The notes beneath the pieces are model-generated. The model saw only the letters and a list, made by a program, of their open reading frames with translations. It searched no databases and was not told where the DNA came from. A stretch of 64,000 nucleotides of DNA from Microbulbifer hydrolyticus. Its GTDB lineage: Bacteria; Pseudomonadota; Gammaproteobacteria; Pseudomonadales; Cellvibrionaceae. Shown in pieces: positions 1 to 11,882 of the stretch (the first letter of the stretch is position 1; every line of letters begins with the position of its first letter). The stretch is taken from contig NZ_CP047491.1 of the NCBI RefSeq assembly GCF_009931115.1, forward strand, positions 1,020,001 to 1,084,000, given 5' to 3'. The position numbers were made by a program, and so were the translations under genes.

Positions 1-1636
<1,636 letters not shown>

Positions 1637-1861
1637 TACAACAGAGATGGTTACTAACGATTACTGATTGATCGAATGAGAGGTCAGTGGATTGTGAGCC
1701 GAGAGACGCAGAGATCGATTGATCGACTTGCGGTGTATTACTACAGAATGTTTCGCCGACTTATTTGGGGTTATCGCCGGTCCGTAGTGACCGAGGCAAA
1801 CAAGCGATAACAGGCAGCGCAGGGCACTAAGCCCATAAGACCAGACCAACCCAAGCCAGTT

Positions 1862-1980
1862 TGCCTGACGACAATAGAGTTGTGGAACCACCTGATCCCT
1901 TGCCGAACTCAGAAGTGAAACGCAACATCGCCGATGGTAGTGTGGGGTTTCCCCATGTGAGAGTAGGTCATCGTCAGGCT
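1862..1980 (+). rRNA. 5S ribosomal RNA
   Basis: A 119-nt segment begins tgcctgacgac and ends gtcgtcaggct-like, so the two ends pair to form helix I of 5S rRNA. The internal cctgatcccttgccgaactcagaagtgaaac is the conserved loop B/C region. It lies about 225 bases after the 23S end, which is the normal 16S-23S-5S order. The 23S-5S spacer (1637-1861) shows no tRNA. Confidence 0.97.
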
Positions 1981-1991
1981 TCTATCCCAAA

Positions 1992-2026
1992 AGCCCTGAT
2001 CGCTAACGCGGTCAGGGCTTTTTTCG
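1992..2026 (+). terminator. Rho-independent terminator of the rrn operon
   Basis: An 8-bp stem, agccctga (1992-1999) paired with tcagggct (2012-2019), is followed by a T-run. It stands directly behind the 5S gene. Confidence 0.9.
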
Positions 2027-2393
2027 TTTTAGCCAGAAATCCTAAAACTGGCGATGGATTGAGCGGTTCATTGCCGTTATTTTGAAAAACTCGGGATGAC
2101 GGTTTTTTAAACGCTTCCCGAACCCCAGTAACCACGCCGCTCACACCCAATATCCCACACTTACCCACAGCTCTGTCCAAGGTTTCTGTGCGTAACCTGC
2201 CTGTGAATAACTGTAAAAACTTTATCAAAATCAATCCACAAGTAACGCCGTGAGCCATCAATAGGGTCTGATGGCTACCAGGTTGAAAAGTTACCCACCG
2301 TTGTGGATGAGAAAAGCTGGATATATCCGTTACGCGGGTGTAGATTGTGCACAATCTAATTGTAGGCAACTAAACTCAATAAAGAGGCTTCTA
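2027..2393. other. Intergenic region between rrn terminator and glutathione peroxidase gene
   Basis: About 370 bases without a convincing gene. An upstream in-frame ATG at 2271 would lengthen the peroxidase by 41 residues that do not belong to the family and would translate through the operator, so it is not used. The only clear signal is the palindrome at 2341-2358. Confidence 0.6.
2341..2358. promoter_or_regulatory. Perfect 18-bp palindrome, candidate OhrR/MarR operator
   Basis: TAGATTGTGCACAATCTA is a perfect inverted repeat ending 35 bases before the peroxidase start codon, where a core promoter would lie. MarR/OhrR proteins are known to bind palindromes of this size with ATTG/CAAT-type half sites. 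Since the second gene of the operon encodes an OhrR-type regulator, autoregulation is the simplest reading. This is inference from position and symmetry. Confidence 0.65.
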
Positions 2394-2873
2394 ATGACGG
2401 ACCTTTACTCTATCCCTGTTCAAGCCAACGACGGCCAAGCAACGACTCTGGAAGACTACAAAGGGAAAGTTCTGCTGATTGTAAATACGGCGAGCAAGTG
2501 TGGTTTCACACCCCAGTATCAGGGGCTGGAAGAGCTGTACCGGAAATACAAAGACCAGGGGCTGGTGATCTTGGGATTTCCGTGCAATCAGTTTGGCAAG
2601 CAGGAGCCCGGTAGTGACAGTGAGATTCAGGAGTTCTGCACGCTGAATTACGGCGTGAGCTTTCCTGTATACGCAAAGCTCGATGTGAATGGCGCCAATG
2701 CCCATCCGCTATTTACGCAGTTGAAAAAGGCGGCGCCCGGAATCCTGGGGACGGAAGGGATCAAATGGAACTTCACCAAATTCCTGGTGAATCGTGATGG
2801 AGATGTGGTTAACCGCTATGCGCCAAAAGACAAGCCGCAGGATCTCGAGGCCGATATCGAGAAGCAGCTTTGA
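2394..2873 (+). CDS. Glutathione peroxidase family protein (thiol peroxidase)
   Basis: This 159-residue protein has the glutathione peroxidase fold signatures: NTASKCGFTPQY around the peroxidatic Cys36, FPCNQFG, and WNFTKFLV carrying the conserved Trp/Asn. Cys replaces selenocysteine, as in most bacterial members, which usually reduce H2O2 or organic hydroperoxides with thioredoxin or glutathione. The start at 2394 has an AAAGAGG ribosome-binding site seven bases upstream and gives the normal family length. The stop overlaps the start of the next gene (TTGA), so the two are translationally coupled. The palindrome just upstream suggests peroxide-inducible expression. Confidence 0.95.
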   Translation: MTDLYSIPVQANDGQATTLEDYKGKVLLIVNTASKCGFTPQYQGLEELYRKYKDQGLVILGFPCNQFGKQEPGSDSEIQEFCTLNYGVSFPVYAKLDVNGANAHPLFTQLKKAAPGILGTEGIKWNFTKFLVNRDGDVVNRYAPKDKPQDLEADIEKQL

Positions 2874-3364
2874 GCGACCGGAGAACAGACCTGTTTGAAT
2901 CTGGTGGCGCGTCGCTGAACCTCGATCGGCAACTCTGTTTTGCGCTCTACGCAACGTCACGGGCGATGACGCGCGCCTATCAGCCCATGCTGCGAGAGCT
3001 CGGGGTTACCTATCCGCAATACCTCGTACTGTTAGTGCTGTGGCAATGGGACAATGAAAAGGTAAATCCCGAAGACTGTACCGTAAGTGCACTGGGCGAC
3101 CAGCTGATGCTGGATTCCGGCACCCTGACTCCGCTATTAAAGCGTATGGAGGTACAGGGGAATGTGACACGTCGGCGCGGAAGCCGGGATGAACGGGTTA
3201 CCCTGGTACAGGTCACCGAAAAGGCGCGGCAACTGCAGTTGTCCGCCAAGGCCTGGATGGATGGCGCACTGCACTCACTCGCAGTACCCCAGGAGCGGCT
3301 GTCTGCACTGCACAGGGAATTGTGGCAGCTGCTCGACGCGCTTCAATCTGGCACTTCCAAGTAG
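2870..3364 (+). CDS. ohrR: OhrR-type MarR family peroxide-sensing repressor
   Basis: This 164-residue MarR-family winged-helix protein starts at a TTG overlapping the peroxidase stop by four bases. The N-terminal LDRQLCFALYATSRAMTRAY contains Cys23 at the position of the reactive cysteine of OhrR, and the recognition-helix/wing region (LDSGTLTPLLKRME to RGSRDERV) is typical. OhrR represses until its Cys is oxidised by organic hydroperoxide. The second cysteine of Xanthomonas-type two-Cys OhrR (near residue 127) is absent; the only other Cys is at 69. OhrR genes usually sit beside ohr, but here the partner is a glutathione peroxidase. The palindrome at 2341-2358 is its likely target. Confidence 0.85.
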   Translation: MSDRRTDLFESGGASLNLDRQLCFALYATSRAMTRAYQPMLRELGVTYPQYLVLLVLWQWDNEKVNPEDCTVSALGDQLMLDSGTLTPLLKRMEVQGNVTRRRGSRDERVTLVQVTEKARQLQLSAKAWMDGALHSLAVPQERLSALHRELWQLLDALQSGTSK

Positions 3365-3601
3365 GATGCTTATCTTTTATTTATGCCTTGGTTGGGTTCG
3401 TCTTTGCGTAAATATGCTGATGCGGCTTTCATATTAGGATGAATCTTGATGTTTGGTGGCTGGGCGACTTATAGTTCACATCACTGGGATGCGGGCTCTG
3501 GCGCGGGTTCCAGCGGGCAGGTCGCGATCATCGCGGCCAACTGCCAAGCAACTAGTTTCAAGCAAGCATCTTAAATAACCAGGACATTGATAACAGCAGC
3601 C

Positions 3602-3769
3602 ATGAACCCTGTAGCCCCTTTCGGCCCGATATCCTCGGTCGTGCGGCCCTCGGCCTCCAGATCCTCTGCAATTTGCCCCAAATCTGGCCCGGCGTTTCTC
3701 TGCGCCCCTTCCTCCGCTGCTCTCCTGCTACTAACAAGCCTGCTACGACTGCCGCGCCGCGGCATATAA
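3602..3769 (+). CDS. leuL: Probable leu operon leader peptide (LeuL-like) and attenuator region
   Basis: A short ORF of up to 55 codons ends about 100 bases before leuA. Its last 17 codons read [17 protein letters not shown], with seven Leu codons. This closely resembles the end of E. coli LeuL, where four consecutive Leu codons are followed by an SSLRGRR-like tail. In enteric bacteria ribosome stalling at the Leu codons under leucine starvation prevents termination before leuA. The exact start is uncertain: ATG at 3602, or a TTG at 3587. A classical GC stem followed by a T-run downstream is not obvious; the best candidate pairs acagc (near 3830) with gctgt (near 3839-3843), which is weak. 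Confidence 0.6.
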   Translation: MNPVAPFGPISSVVRPSASRSSAICPKSGPAFLCAPSSAALLLLTSLLRLPRRGI

Positions 3770-3875
3770 TTTTATCCCCCTACCTCTCTACAGAATTCCG
3801 TACTTAATTAGAGCAGTGCATAGACAGCAACGCCACGGCTGTTTAGCCTCGGGCCAGACTAGGAGAAGAGCCCTG

Positions 3876-5411
3876 ATGAACACTAAAAAAGATAAATTAG
3901 TCATTTTTGATACCACGTTGCGCGACGGCGAGCAGAGCCCCGGCGCTTCCATGACGAAAGATGAGAAAATCCGCATTGCGAGCATGCTGGAGCGCATGCG
4001 TGTGGATGTGATCGAGGCCGGCTTCGCGATTGCCAGCCAGGGCGACTTTGAGGCAGTTCAGGCCGTGGCTGAAACGGTCAAAGACTCGACAGTATGCAGT
4101 CTCGCCCGGGCGGTAAAGCCGGATATTCTTCGCGCTGCAGAGTCCCTGAAGAAGGCGAATTCTTCGCGGATTCATACCTTCATCGCCACCTCCCCGATCC
4201 ACATGAAGTACAAATTGCAGATGGATCCGGAGGATGTGCTGCGACAGGCCGTCGAAGCGGTCAAACTCGCTCGCCAGCACACCGACGACGTAGAGTTTTC
4301 GCTGGAAGATGGCAGTCGCTCTGAGCCGGAGTTCATGTACCGCATAATCGAAGAGGTGATCAAGGCGGGAGCGGGTACCATTAATATCCCGGATACTGTC
4401 GGTTACGGTGAACCGGGTGAGTACGGCGCCATGTTCAAGCGGGTCATTGAAAATGTCCCGAATTCAGACAAGGCCATTTTCTCGACCCATTGCCACAACG
4501 ACCTTGGGCTCGCCGTTGCCAACTCCCTGTCGGCTGTGATGAATGGCGTCCGCCAGGTCGAGTGCACCATCAATGGTCTGGGTGAGCGCGCCGGTAACGC
4601 CGCCCTTGAGGAGATCGTGATGGCCGTGCGCACCCGCCAGGATCTCTACCCGGTAGAGACCGGCCTCGATACCACGCAAATCGTGCCGACATCCCGCCTG
4701 GTGTCATCAATTACCGGATTCCCTGTACAACCCAACAAAGCGATTGTCGGTGCCAATGCCTTTGCGCACGAATCCGGTATCCACCAGGATGGCGTGCTCA
4801 AACATCGCGAGACCTACGAAATCATGCGCGCTGAAGATGTGGGCTGGGGGCAGAACCGGCTCGTGCTCGGCAAGCATTCCGGACGTGCGGCCGTCAAAGC
4901 GCGCTATGGAGAACTGGGTATCACCTTTGCTGACCCAGCGGAGTTCAATGTGTTGTTCCAGCGCTTCAAGGACCTTGCGGACAAGAAGCACGAGATTTTC
5001 GACGAAGACCTGCAGTCGCTTATTTCCGGTGCCGCCGATCCGGTGGAGCACTATCAGTTGGCCGATCTCGAAGTGCGCAGCAAAAGCGGCAGCAATCCCC
5101 AGGCGCACCTTGAACTGCTGATCGACGGTGAAAGAACCGCGTGCAGCGCGGAAGGCAGCGGTCCGGTGGATGCAACCTTCAAGGCGATCGAGTCTGTTGT
5201 CGGCAGTAACGCTGACCTGCAGTTGTACTCGGTCAATGCGGTAACCCAGGGAACTGATTCCCAGGGCAGTGTGACGGTTCGCCTCGAGCGGGATGGCAAG
5301 CTGGTCAATGGCGTGGGTGCGGATACCGATATTCTGGTCGCGTCCGCCAAAGCGTACCTGGATGCGTTAAACTTGCTGGCCAGCAAGAGCGCCAAGCCTC
5401 AGGGCGTTTGA
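3876..5411 (+). CDS. leuA: 2-isopropylmalate synthase
   Basis: This 511-residue enzyme condenses acetyl-CoA with 2-ketoisovalerate, the first committed step of leucine biosynthesis. The N-terminal TIM barrel carries [16 protein letters not shown] with the metal-binding Asp and catalytic Arg, the metal ligand motif HCHNDLG, and GLGERAGNA. The C-terminal third is the LeuA allosteric dimer domain that binds leucine. The length matches type I LeuA (about 510-520). The start at 3876 follows an AGGAGA site; an upstream ATG at 3816 lacks one. A leucine-rich leader ORF precedes it, pointing to attenuation. leuBCD are not in the window. Confidence 0.97.
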   Translation: MNTKKDKLVIFDTTLRDGEQSPGASMTKDEKIRIASMLERMRVDVIEAGFAIASQGDFEAVQAVAETVKDSTVCSLARAVKPDILRAAESLKKANSSRIHTFIATSPIHMKYKLQMDPEDVLRQAVEAVKLARQHTDDVEFSLEDGSRSEPEFMYRIIEEVIKAGAGTINIPDTVGYGEPGEYGAMFKRVIENVPNSDKAIFSTHCHNDLGLAVANSLSAVMNGVRQVECTINGLGERAGNAALEEIVMAVRTRQDLYPVETGLDTTQIVPTSRLVSSITGFPVQPNKAIVGANAFAHESGIHQDGVLKHRETYEIMRAEDVGWGQNRLVLGKHSGRAAVKARYGELGITFADPAEFNVLFQRFKDLADKKHEIFDEDLQSLISGAADPVEHYQLADLEVRSKSGSNPQAHLELLIDGERTACSAEGSGPVDATFKAIESVVGSNADLQLYSVNAVTQGTDSQGSVTVRLERDGKLVNGVGADTDILVASAKAYLDALNLLASKSAKPQGV

Positions 5412-5435
5412 CCGGCAACCTAATCGGGAATCAAT

Positions 5436-6245
5436 GTGAACGAGTTACAGCGGACGGAATACCTCACGGCACTGGGTCTGACCAGCTATATGCCGCGCTT
5501 CCGTCTGCCGTTGGCCCCGGAGCCGTTGCAGGCTCCGCTGCCTCCGCCGGCTGATGAACGTCCGGAGGCAACGCCAGCGGCTGTCGCGGTAATGGCGGCC
5601 GTTGCTGGTGTGGCCGCGGACGCCGCGACCACACCGGGTGAACCCCATGCACAGCCCGATACTCGCCCGGAGCAGGTTCGTCCTGAGCCTTCTGCAGATA
5701 TGGGGCGGGTGCTAGGCAGTATTACCGCGGAAACCCGTGTAGCTCCAGCCGCGTCCCAGGTGACACCGGTCGCACCGCCACAACGGCAGGTGGCGCCATT
5801 CGTGTTGAGTTGCTGGCGTTTGGGTGAGGAAGTTCTGGCCGTAGACAGCCGTGAACCCGGTAGCGCGCTGCCGGTGGAGTCGCTGTTTGGCAATATTGTC
5901 CGCGCGCTCGGCTGGCACCAGCTGGCGTCGGAACGAAACAAGTTACGCTGGCCCCTGGCAGAAAGCCCGTTCGCTGCGGCGGCCGGGGCCGATGATGCAA
6001 GGGATACCTGCAGTAGCTGGGTGGAGGCAGCCTGTGCCCGCAAGCCGGTAAAGACAATCTGGCTGATGGGGCAGCAGGCACAGGAATTCTGTGCGCCGGC
6101 GCCCATGACCGAGGCAGTGGCTGACTGGCAGGGCGTGCGCCTGGTATCCATGCCGAGCCTTACCGAGCTACTTCAGGAGCCTGCGCGCAAGCGCGAGGTG
6201 TGGAACCTGTTGCGCAAACTTTACCCCGAGCAAACCCGACGCTGA
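5436..6245 (+). CDS. Uncharacterised protein; candidate DNA polymerase III psi subunit (HolD-like)
   Basis: This 269-residue protein starts at GTG 5436. The N-terminus (EYLTALGLTSYMPR) resembles the short N-terminal peptide of E. coli HolD, which contacts the clamp-loader chi subunit. The C-terminus (WQGVRLVSMPSLTELLQ ... KREVWNLLRKLYPE) resembles the end of HolD, where SPALTDLRANP is followed by LWQQICTYE. Between residues about 25 and 125 lies an Ala/Pro-rich, probably disordered linker, which makes the protein about twice the usual HolD length (137). It is immediately followed by rimI, as holD is in enteric bacteria. Order and end motifs support HolD, but similarity is low and this is inference. 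Confidence 0.55.
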   Translation: MNELQRTEYLTALGLTSYMPRFRLPLAPEPLQAPLPPPADERPEATPAAVAVMAAVAGVAADAATTPGEPHAQPDTRPEQVRPEPSADMGRVLGSITAETRVAPAASQVTPVAPPQRQVAPFVLSCWRLGEEVLAVDSREPGSALPVESLFGNIVRALGWHQLASERNKLRWPLAESPFAAAAGADDARDTCSSWVEAACARKPVKTIWLMGQQAQEFCAPAPMTEAVADWQGVRLVSMPSLTELLQEPARKREVWNLLRKLYPEQTRR

Positions 6246-6289
6246 ATCACAAGCCCGGACACAGCACCGGCAACGGAAGTCGCCCTCCA

Positions 6290-6808
6290 GTGAATCCCCG
6301 ATCTCCCAACTTTCCCCCTGTACCTGACACCTCTGCAGCCGGCCTCCCCGTGCGTCTCGAAAAAGCAGGGCTGTCGGATTGCGAGGCTCTGGCGGTATTG
6401 GCCCGCAGTGCCCACAGCCATCCCTGGAGTGCGGCGCAATACAGGGGCAGTCTTGAGTCAGGACACACCTGTTGGATATTCCGTGCAGGTGATTCAGGCG
6501 ACCAGGTTTCAGCCGGGATTGCCGCCTGCTGCGTGGTCAGTCGGTTGTTCGACGAGATGGAAATCCTGGATGTCGCCGTGGCTCCAGAGTGGCGTCGTCG
6601 GGGAGTGGCAGGACGATTATTGCAGGAAATATTTTCCCGCCTGCCGGAAGATGTCGCACGCGTGTTACTCGAAGTACGCGCTTCCAACCGTCCCGCCCGT
6701 GCGCTGTACCACAAGCTCGGGTTTTCTGAAGACGGTCGCCGAAAAAATTACTATCCCAAGCCAGACGGTAGCCGGGAAGACGCGCTGCTGATGAGTCTGG
6801 TATTGTAA
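6290..6808 (+). CDS. rimI: Ribosomal protein S18 alanine N-acetyltransferase
   Basis: A GNAT-family acetyltransferase of about 172 residues. The acetyl-CoA pyrophosphate loop is APEWRRRGVAGRLL, and the C-terminal half shows the RimI pattern of LLEVRASNRPARALYHKLGF followed by NYY, with Tyr as general acid. RimI acetylates the N-terminal Ala of ribosomal protein S18. The reading frame is open from 6200, overlapping the preceding gene, but the first residues there are Pro-rich and unlike the family. GTG 6290 with GGAAG upstream is preferred. It is probably cotranscribed with the HolD-like gene. Confidence 0.88.
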   Translation: MNPRSPNFPPVPDTSAAGLPVRLEKAGLSDCEALAVLARSAHSHPWSAAQYRGSLESGHTCWIFRAGDSGDQVSAGIAACCVVSRLFDEMEILDVAVAPEWRRRGVAGRLLQEIFSRLPEDVARVLLEVRASNRPARALYHKLGFSEDGRRKNYYPKPDGSREDALLMSLVL

Positions 6809-6881
6809 GTGCCATCTATCGGGGAGCAGCCGCCGCTACAGCGCCGCAGCGATAAATAGCAACCCCTCGCCAAATTCCGGA

Positions 6882-8261
6882 ATGACCATGCCTCCCAATC
6901 GTACCCAACCGTCCCTGCTCGAAGGCCCGGTCGCGGCGCACCTGCGTCGCCTGGCTTTGCCCATGGTGTGGGGCATTCTCGCCACCATGTCATTCAATGT
7001 GGTGGATACCTATTTTGTAGCGCAGCTGGGCGATGCGCCGCTGGCGGCGATGAGCTTTACTTTTCCGGTGGTAATGGTCATCAACGCCCTGGCGATTGGC
7101 CTGGGGGCTGGGACCTCATCCGCGGTGGCACGGGCCTATGGTGCCGGTGACATGGTGCGGGTGCGACAATTGGTGAGTGACGCAACGTTTCTCGCGTTGA
7201 TCATCGCCCTGGCGGTGAGTGCCGTGGGGCTGCTTACGATCGAGCCGCTGTTCCATCTTCTGGGTGCTGAAGCGCGGTTATTGCCGCTGATTGCAGACTA
7301 TATGGTTCCCTGGTATCTGGGTGCCGTGTTCGCAGTGGTTCCCATGGTTTCCCTGTCGGCCTTGCGGGCTATCGGTAACAGTTCGCTTACCGGCCGGATC
7401 CTGATGGCCGTTGCGTTGTTCAACCTGATTCTCGATCCCCTGCTGATTTTTGGCCTGTTCGGCTTCCCGCGCCTTGAGCTGCAGGGGGCGGCACTGGCAA
7501 CGGTGATCGCGCGCGGATTGAGTTTTGCCATAGCCCTGTATGTCCTGGTAAGGCGAGAGCAGATCCTGACCTTGCCGAGCTGGCAGTGGCCGGCGCTGCG
7601 AGATTCCTGGCGCACCCTGCTGGCGGTTGGGCTTCCGGCAATCGCCACCAATGTAATCATCCCCATGTCTGGCGGTGTTGTGGTCGCACTGGTTGCCACC
7701 CATGGCGTAGACGCGGTGGCTGGACTTGGCGTTGCGCTGCGTATAGAGCCTGTAGCCCTGATCGTGTTTTACGCCTTGTCTTCTGTGGTGGGCCCGTTTA
7801 TGGGGCAGAACGCCGGTGCCGGACTAAATGAGCGCCTGTCGCAGACGGTGGCGGTAATGGCGAAATTCTGCATTGTATTTGGGGTGATACTGGCCGCGGT
7901 ACTCTGGGTTGTAGGCGGTCCCGTGGCGTCCCTGTTCAGTGACTCTCCGCAAGTGATCGCCGTTGCGGTTGCTTACTTGAGCCTGGTGCCGTTCAGTTAC
8001 GCCGGCTACGGGTTTGTGATGTCGGCCAACGCGGCGTTCAACGGGCTCGGTCACCCGCTGCCCGGTACATTTATTTCGTTCCTGCGTGTATTGGGTGTCT
8101 ATCTGCCGCTAGCCTGGCTGGGAAATCGGCTGTGGGGCATACAGGGCCTGTTTGTCGCCACATTGATCTCCAACCTTGTTCTGGGTGTGCTTGCCTGGTG
8201 GTGGCTGAGAAAATATCTGGAGTCTCACAGCTCCGAATTAACCAGCGCGGTAGCGAAGTGA
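6882..8261 (+). CDS. MATE family multidrug/toxin efflux transporter
   Basis: This 459-residue inner-membrane protein has about twelve hydrophobic segments arranged as two related halves. Each half has a MATE-type entry: LRRLALPMVWGILATMSFNVVDTYFVA near residue 20, and LLAVGLPAIATNVIIPMSG near residue 245. MATE proteins export cationic drugs and metabolites in exchange for Na+ or H+. Family length is 440-480. It stands alone, 73 bases after rimI, and converges on the aminopeptidase gene. The specific substrate cannot be told from sequence. Confidence 0.92.
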   Translation: MTMPPNRTQPSLLEGPVAAHLRRLALPMVWGILATMSFNVVDTYFVAQLGDAPLAAMSFTFPVVMVINALAIGLGAGTSSAVARAYGAGDMVRVRQLVSDATFLALIIALAVSAVGLLTIEPLFHLLGAEARLLPLIADYMVPWYLGAVFAVVPMVSLSALRAIGNSSLTGRILMAVALFNLILDPLLIFGLFGFPRLELQGAALATVIARGLSFAIALYVLVRREQILTLPSWQWPALRDSWRTLLAVGLPAIATNVIIPMSGGVVVALVATHGVDAVAGLGVALRIEPVALIVFYALSSVVGPFMGQNAGAGLNERLSQTVAVMAKFCIVFGVILAAVLWVVGGPVASLFSDSPQVIAVAVAYLSLVPFSYAGYGFVMSANAAFNGLGHPLPGTFISFLRVLGVYLPLAWLGNRLWGIQGLFVATLISNLVLGVLAWWWLRKYLESHSSELTSAVAK

Positions 8262-8267
8262 ATCTGG

Positions 8268-8320
8268 GCGGCGCCCGCTGGAGCTGAGCACTCTGTGCTC
8301 GAGTAAGGCGCCGCAGTTTT
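8268..8320. terminator. Candidate bidirectional terminator between MATE and aminopeptidase P genes
   Basis: An outer 8-bp stem, gcggcgcc (8268-8275) with ggcgccgc (8307-8314), encloses a smaller hairpin gagcac/gtgctc. It is followed by agttttaattt on the plus strand and lies between convergent genes. Confidence 0.5.
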
Positions 8321-8335
8321 AATTTATTGAGAGGG

Positions 8336-10108
8336 TCACCTGGCTATTGGCCGGGTGGCAGCTTCCAGCCAGGATCGGGTGTGGTCGTTGACCAGCGGGG
8401 ACAGGGTTTCGCGAACCTGTGCATGGTAGCCATTCAGCCACTCCAGCTCGCTGTCGGTTAGCAGGCTGGGCTCGATCAGTTGCCGCTCGATCGGTGCGAG
8501 GGTCAGCGCTTCAAATTCCAGAAAGCCCGGGTATTGGTCACTCGATTTCACGAAAATCAGATTTTCGATGCGAATGCCGTATTCGTCGGTGCGATAAAAT
8601 CCCGGCTCATTGGAAACGATCATACCCGCTTCCAGCGGCACATTGGTGTTGGCTTTGCCGATCCGCTGTGGCCCTTCGTGCACGCTCAGAAAGCTGCCGA
8701 CACCGTGCCCGGTTCCGTGGGCATAGTCCAGCCCCACGCTCCACAGTGACTGGCGTGCGAACGCGTCTATCTGCTCGCCGCAGGTGCCCTCAGGAAAGCG
8801 CAGGGAGGCAATGGCGATATGCCCCTTGAGTACTCGGGTGAAGTGCTCTTTTGCTTCACCCGGAAAACTGCCGAGCGCGATAGTGCGGGTGACATCCGTG
8901 GTACCGTCGGGGTACTGGCCGCCGGAGTCGATCAGGTAGATTCCTTCCTCGCGCATGGGGAGACTGGATTCGGGGGTTACCCGGTAGTGGACGATGGCGC
9001 CATTGCCGCCATAGCCGGAGATGGAATCGAAGCTGTCATCGGTAAACCCTTCCCGCAGTTCCCGCTTGCTGCGCAGTAAATTGACCGCTTCCAGTTCACC
9101 GAAATTTTCCTGCTTCACCGCTTCAGGCAGCTCCGCCAGAAACTCACACAGGGCTGCGCCATCGCGCACATGAGCGGCGCGGCTACCTTCCAGTTCCACG
9201 GTGTTCTTGCGTGCCTTGGCGACGGTAATGGGGTCGCGTTCCAGCAGAATCTGTATCTCGCGGTTCCGCAACTCTTGCAGGGTCCAGCAGTTGGTCAGTA
9301 GCGGGTCTGCCCACACGCGCTGCACATGCTGGCGCTCGGCAGCGGCAAACAGTGCGGCTTTGTCACTGACTATCTCCACATCGTTACCCAGGTGCTGGCG
9401 CAGGGCATCGCCGATGGCGCTCTTCGCCAGATACAGGGTCGCGCTGCCATCGGCGTAAAGGAATCCCATCGAGAGAGCGACAGGCAAGTGGGGGATGTCA
9501 CTGCCACGTATATTGAATAGCCAGGCGCAGACTTCGGGGTTGGCCAGCCAGAGTGCCTGCTGGTTCTTTTCCCCCAGTATTTTGCCGATACGCTGTCGTT
9601 TGCTGGCGGATCCCTCACCGGTAAAGGTCTGAGGGTGGGGGTGCGCTGCACCGCTGGGGGGCGCGGGGCGATCGCTCCACACGCTATCAACGGGGTTGAT
9701 GTCCACAGCCTGTAGCTTGATACCGCATTCATCGAGGCGTTTTTTGAGGGGGGCGAGCCCGGGCTGGGTATGCAGGCGCGGGTCGTAGCCGAGGGTGTCC
9801 CCTTCGCGCATTGCGTCGCAAAGCCAGTTGGCGACGTCGGCTGGCGCCAGGCTTTGTTGCTCAATCGGCTGGTTGCCGATCTGCTGCTTTGCCTGGATGG
9901 TGTAGCGGCCATCCACAAACAGTGCGCTGCGGCTGTTGGTCACTGCGGCCAGGCCGGCGGAACCGGTAAATCCGGTAAGCCAGGCGAGACGCTCGTCGGC
10001 GGCGGGCACATATTCGTTCTGGTACTCGTCGCACCGGGGCACCAGGAATCCCTGTAACTGCTGTTCAGACAACCCCTGTTGCAGCGCTTCCAATCGTTCC
10101 TGACTCAT
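8336..10108 (-). CDS. Xaa-Pro aminopeptidase (aminopeptidase P, M24B family)
   Basis: A 590-residue cytosolic metallopeptidase that releases N-terminal residues preceding proline. It has two creatinase-like N-terminal domains (residues about 8-310) and a C-terminal pita-bread catalytic domain. The dimetal ligands are visible: Asp in YLIDSGGQYPDGTTDVTR, His in HGTGHGVGSF, Glu in NEPGFYRTDEYGIRIE, and Glu in FEALTLAPIE. The three-domain length resembles the longer XPNPEP1 type rather than E. coli PepP (441). It is transcribed divergently from prfC. Confidence 0.95.
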   Translation of the reverse strand: MSQERLEALQQGLSEQQLQGFLVPRCDEYQNEYVPAADERLAWLTGFTGSAGLAAVTNSRSALFVDGRYTIQAKQQIGNQPIEQQSLAPADVANWLCDAMREGDTLGYDPRLHTQPGLAPLKKRLDECGIKLQAVDINPVDSVWSDRPAPPSGAAHPHPQTFTGEGSASKRQRIGKILGEKNQQALWLANPEVCAWLFNIRGSDIPHLPVALSMGFLYADGSATLYLAKSAIGDALRQHLGNDVEIVSDKAALFAAAERQHVQRVWADPLLTNCWTLQELRNREIQILLERDPITVAKARKNTVELEGSRAAHVRDGAALCEFLAELPEAVKQENFGELEAVNLLRSKRELREGFTDDSFDSISGYGGNGAIVHYRVTPESSLPMREEGIYLIDSGGQYPDGTTDVTRTIALGSFPGEAKEHFTRVLKGHIAIASLRFPEGTCGEQIDAFARQSLWSVGLDYAHGTGHGVGSFLSVHEGPQRIGKANTNVPLEAGMIVSNEPGFYRTDEYGIRIENLIFVKSSDQYPGFLEFEALTLAPIERQLIEPSLLTDSELEWLNGYHAQVRETLSPLVNDHTRSWLEAATRPIAR

Positions 10109-10249
10109 TGTTCACCTCGAAATCTTATGGGGTGTGGCGATACCGGGCCTGCCGTGTCTTTGCGCCCGGGCCGGCAGTTATGTTCCAGATTTGCGGCAGT
10201 CTAGGCCTCACCTATCGTCTTTGCCAGCGATTCTGGCGCGGCAGACGTG

Positions 10250-10255
10250 TATAAT
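10250..10255 (+). promoter_or_regulatory. Candidate -10 element (TATAAT) for prfC
   Basis: An exact TATAAT lies 35 bases before the prfC start, followed by a GC-rich stretch suitable as a discriminator. No good -35 hexamer stands at 16-18 bases; TTGCCA at 10221 is 23 bases away, so only the -10 is claimed. Confidence 0.4.
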
Positions 10256-10290
10256 GCGCGCCTGTTTTTTATCCAGTCTCAAGTTGCATT

Positions 10291-11874
<1,584 letters not shown>

Positions 11875-11882
11875 TTCAGAAT

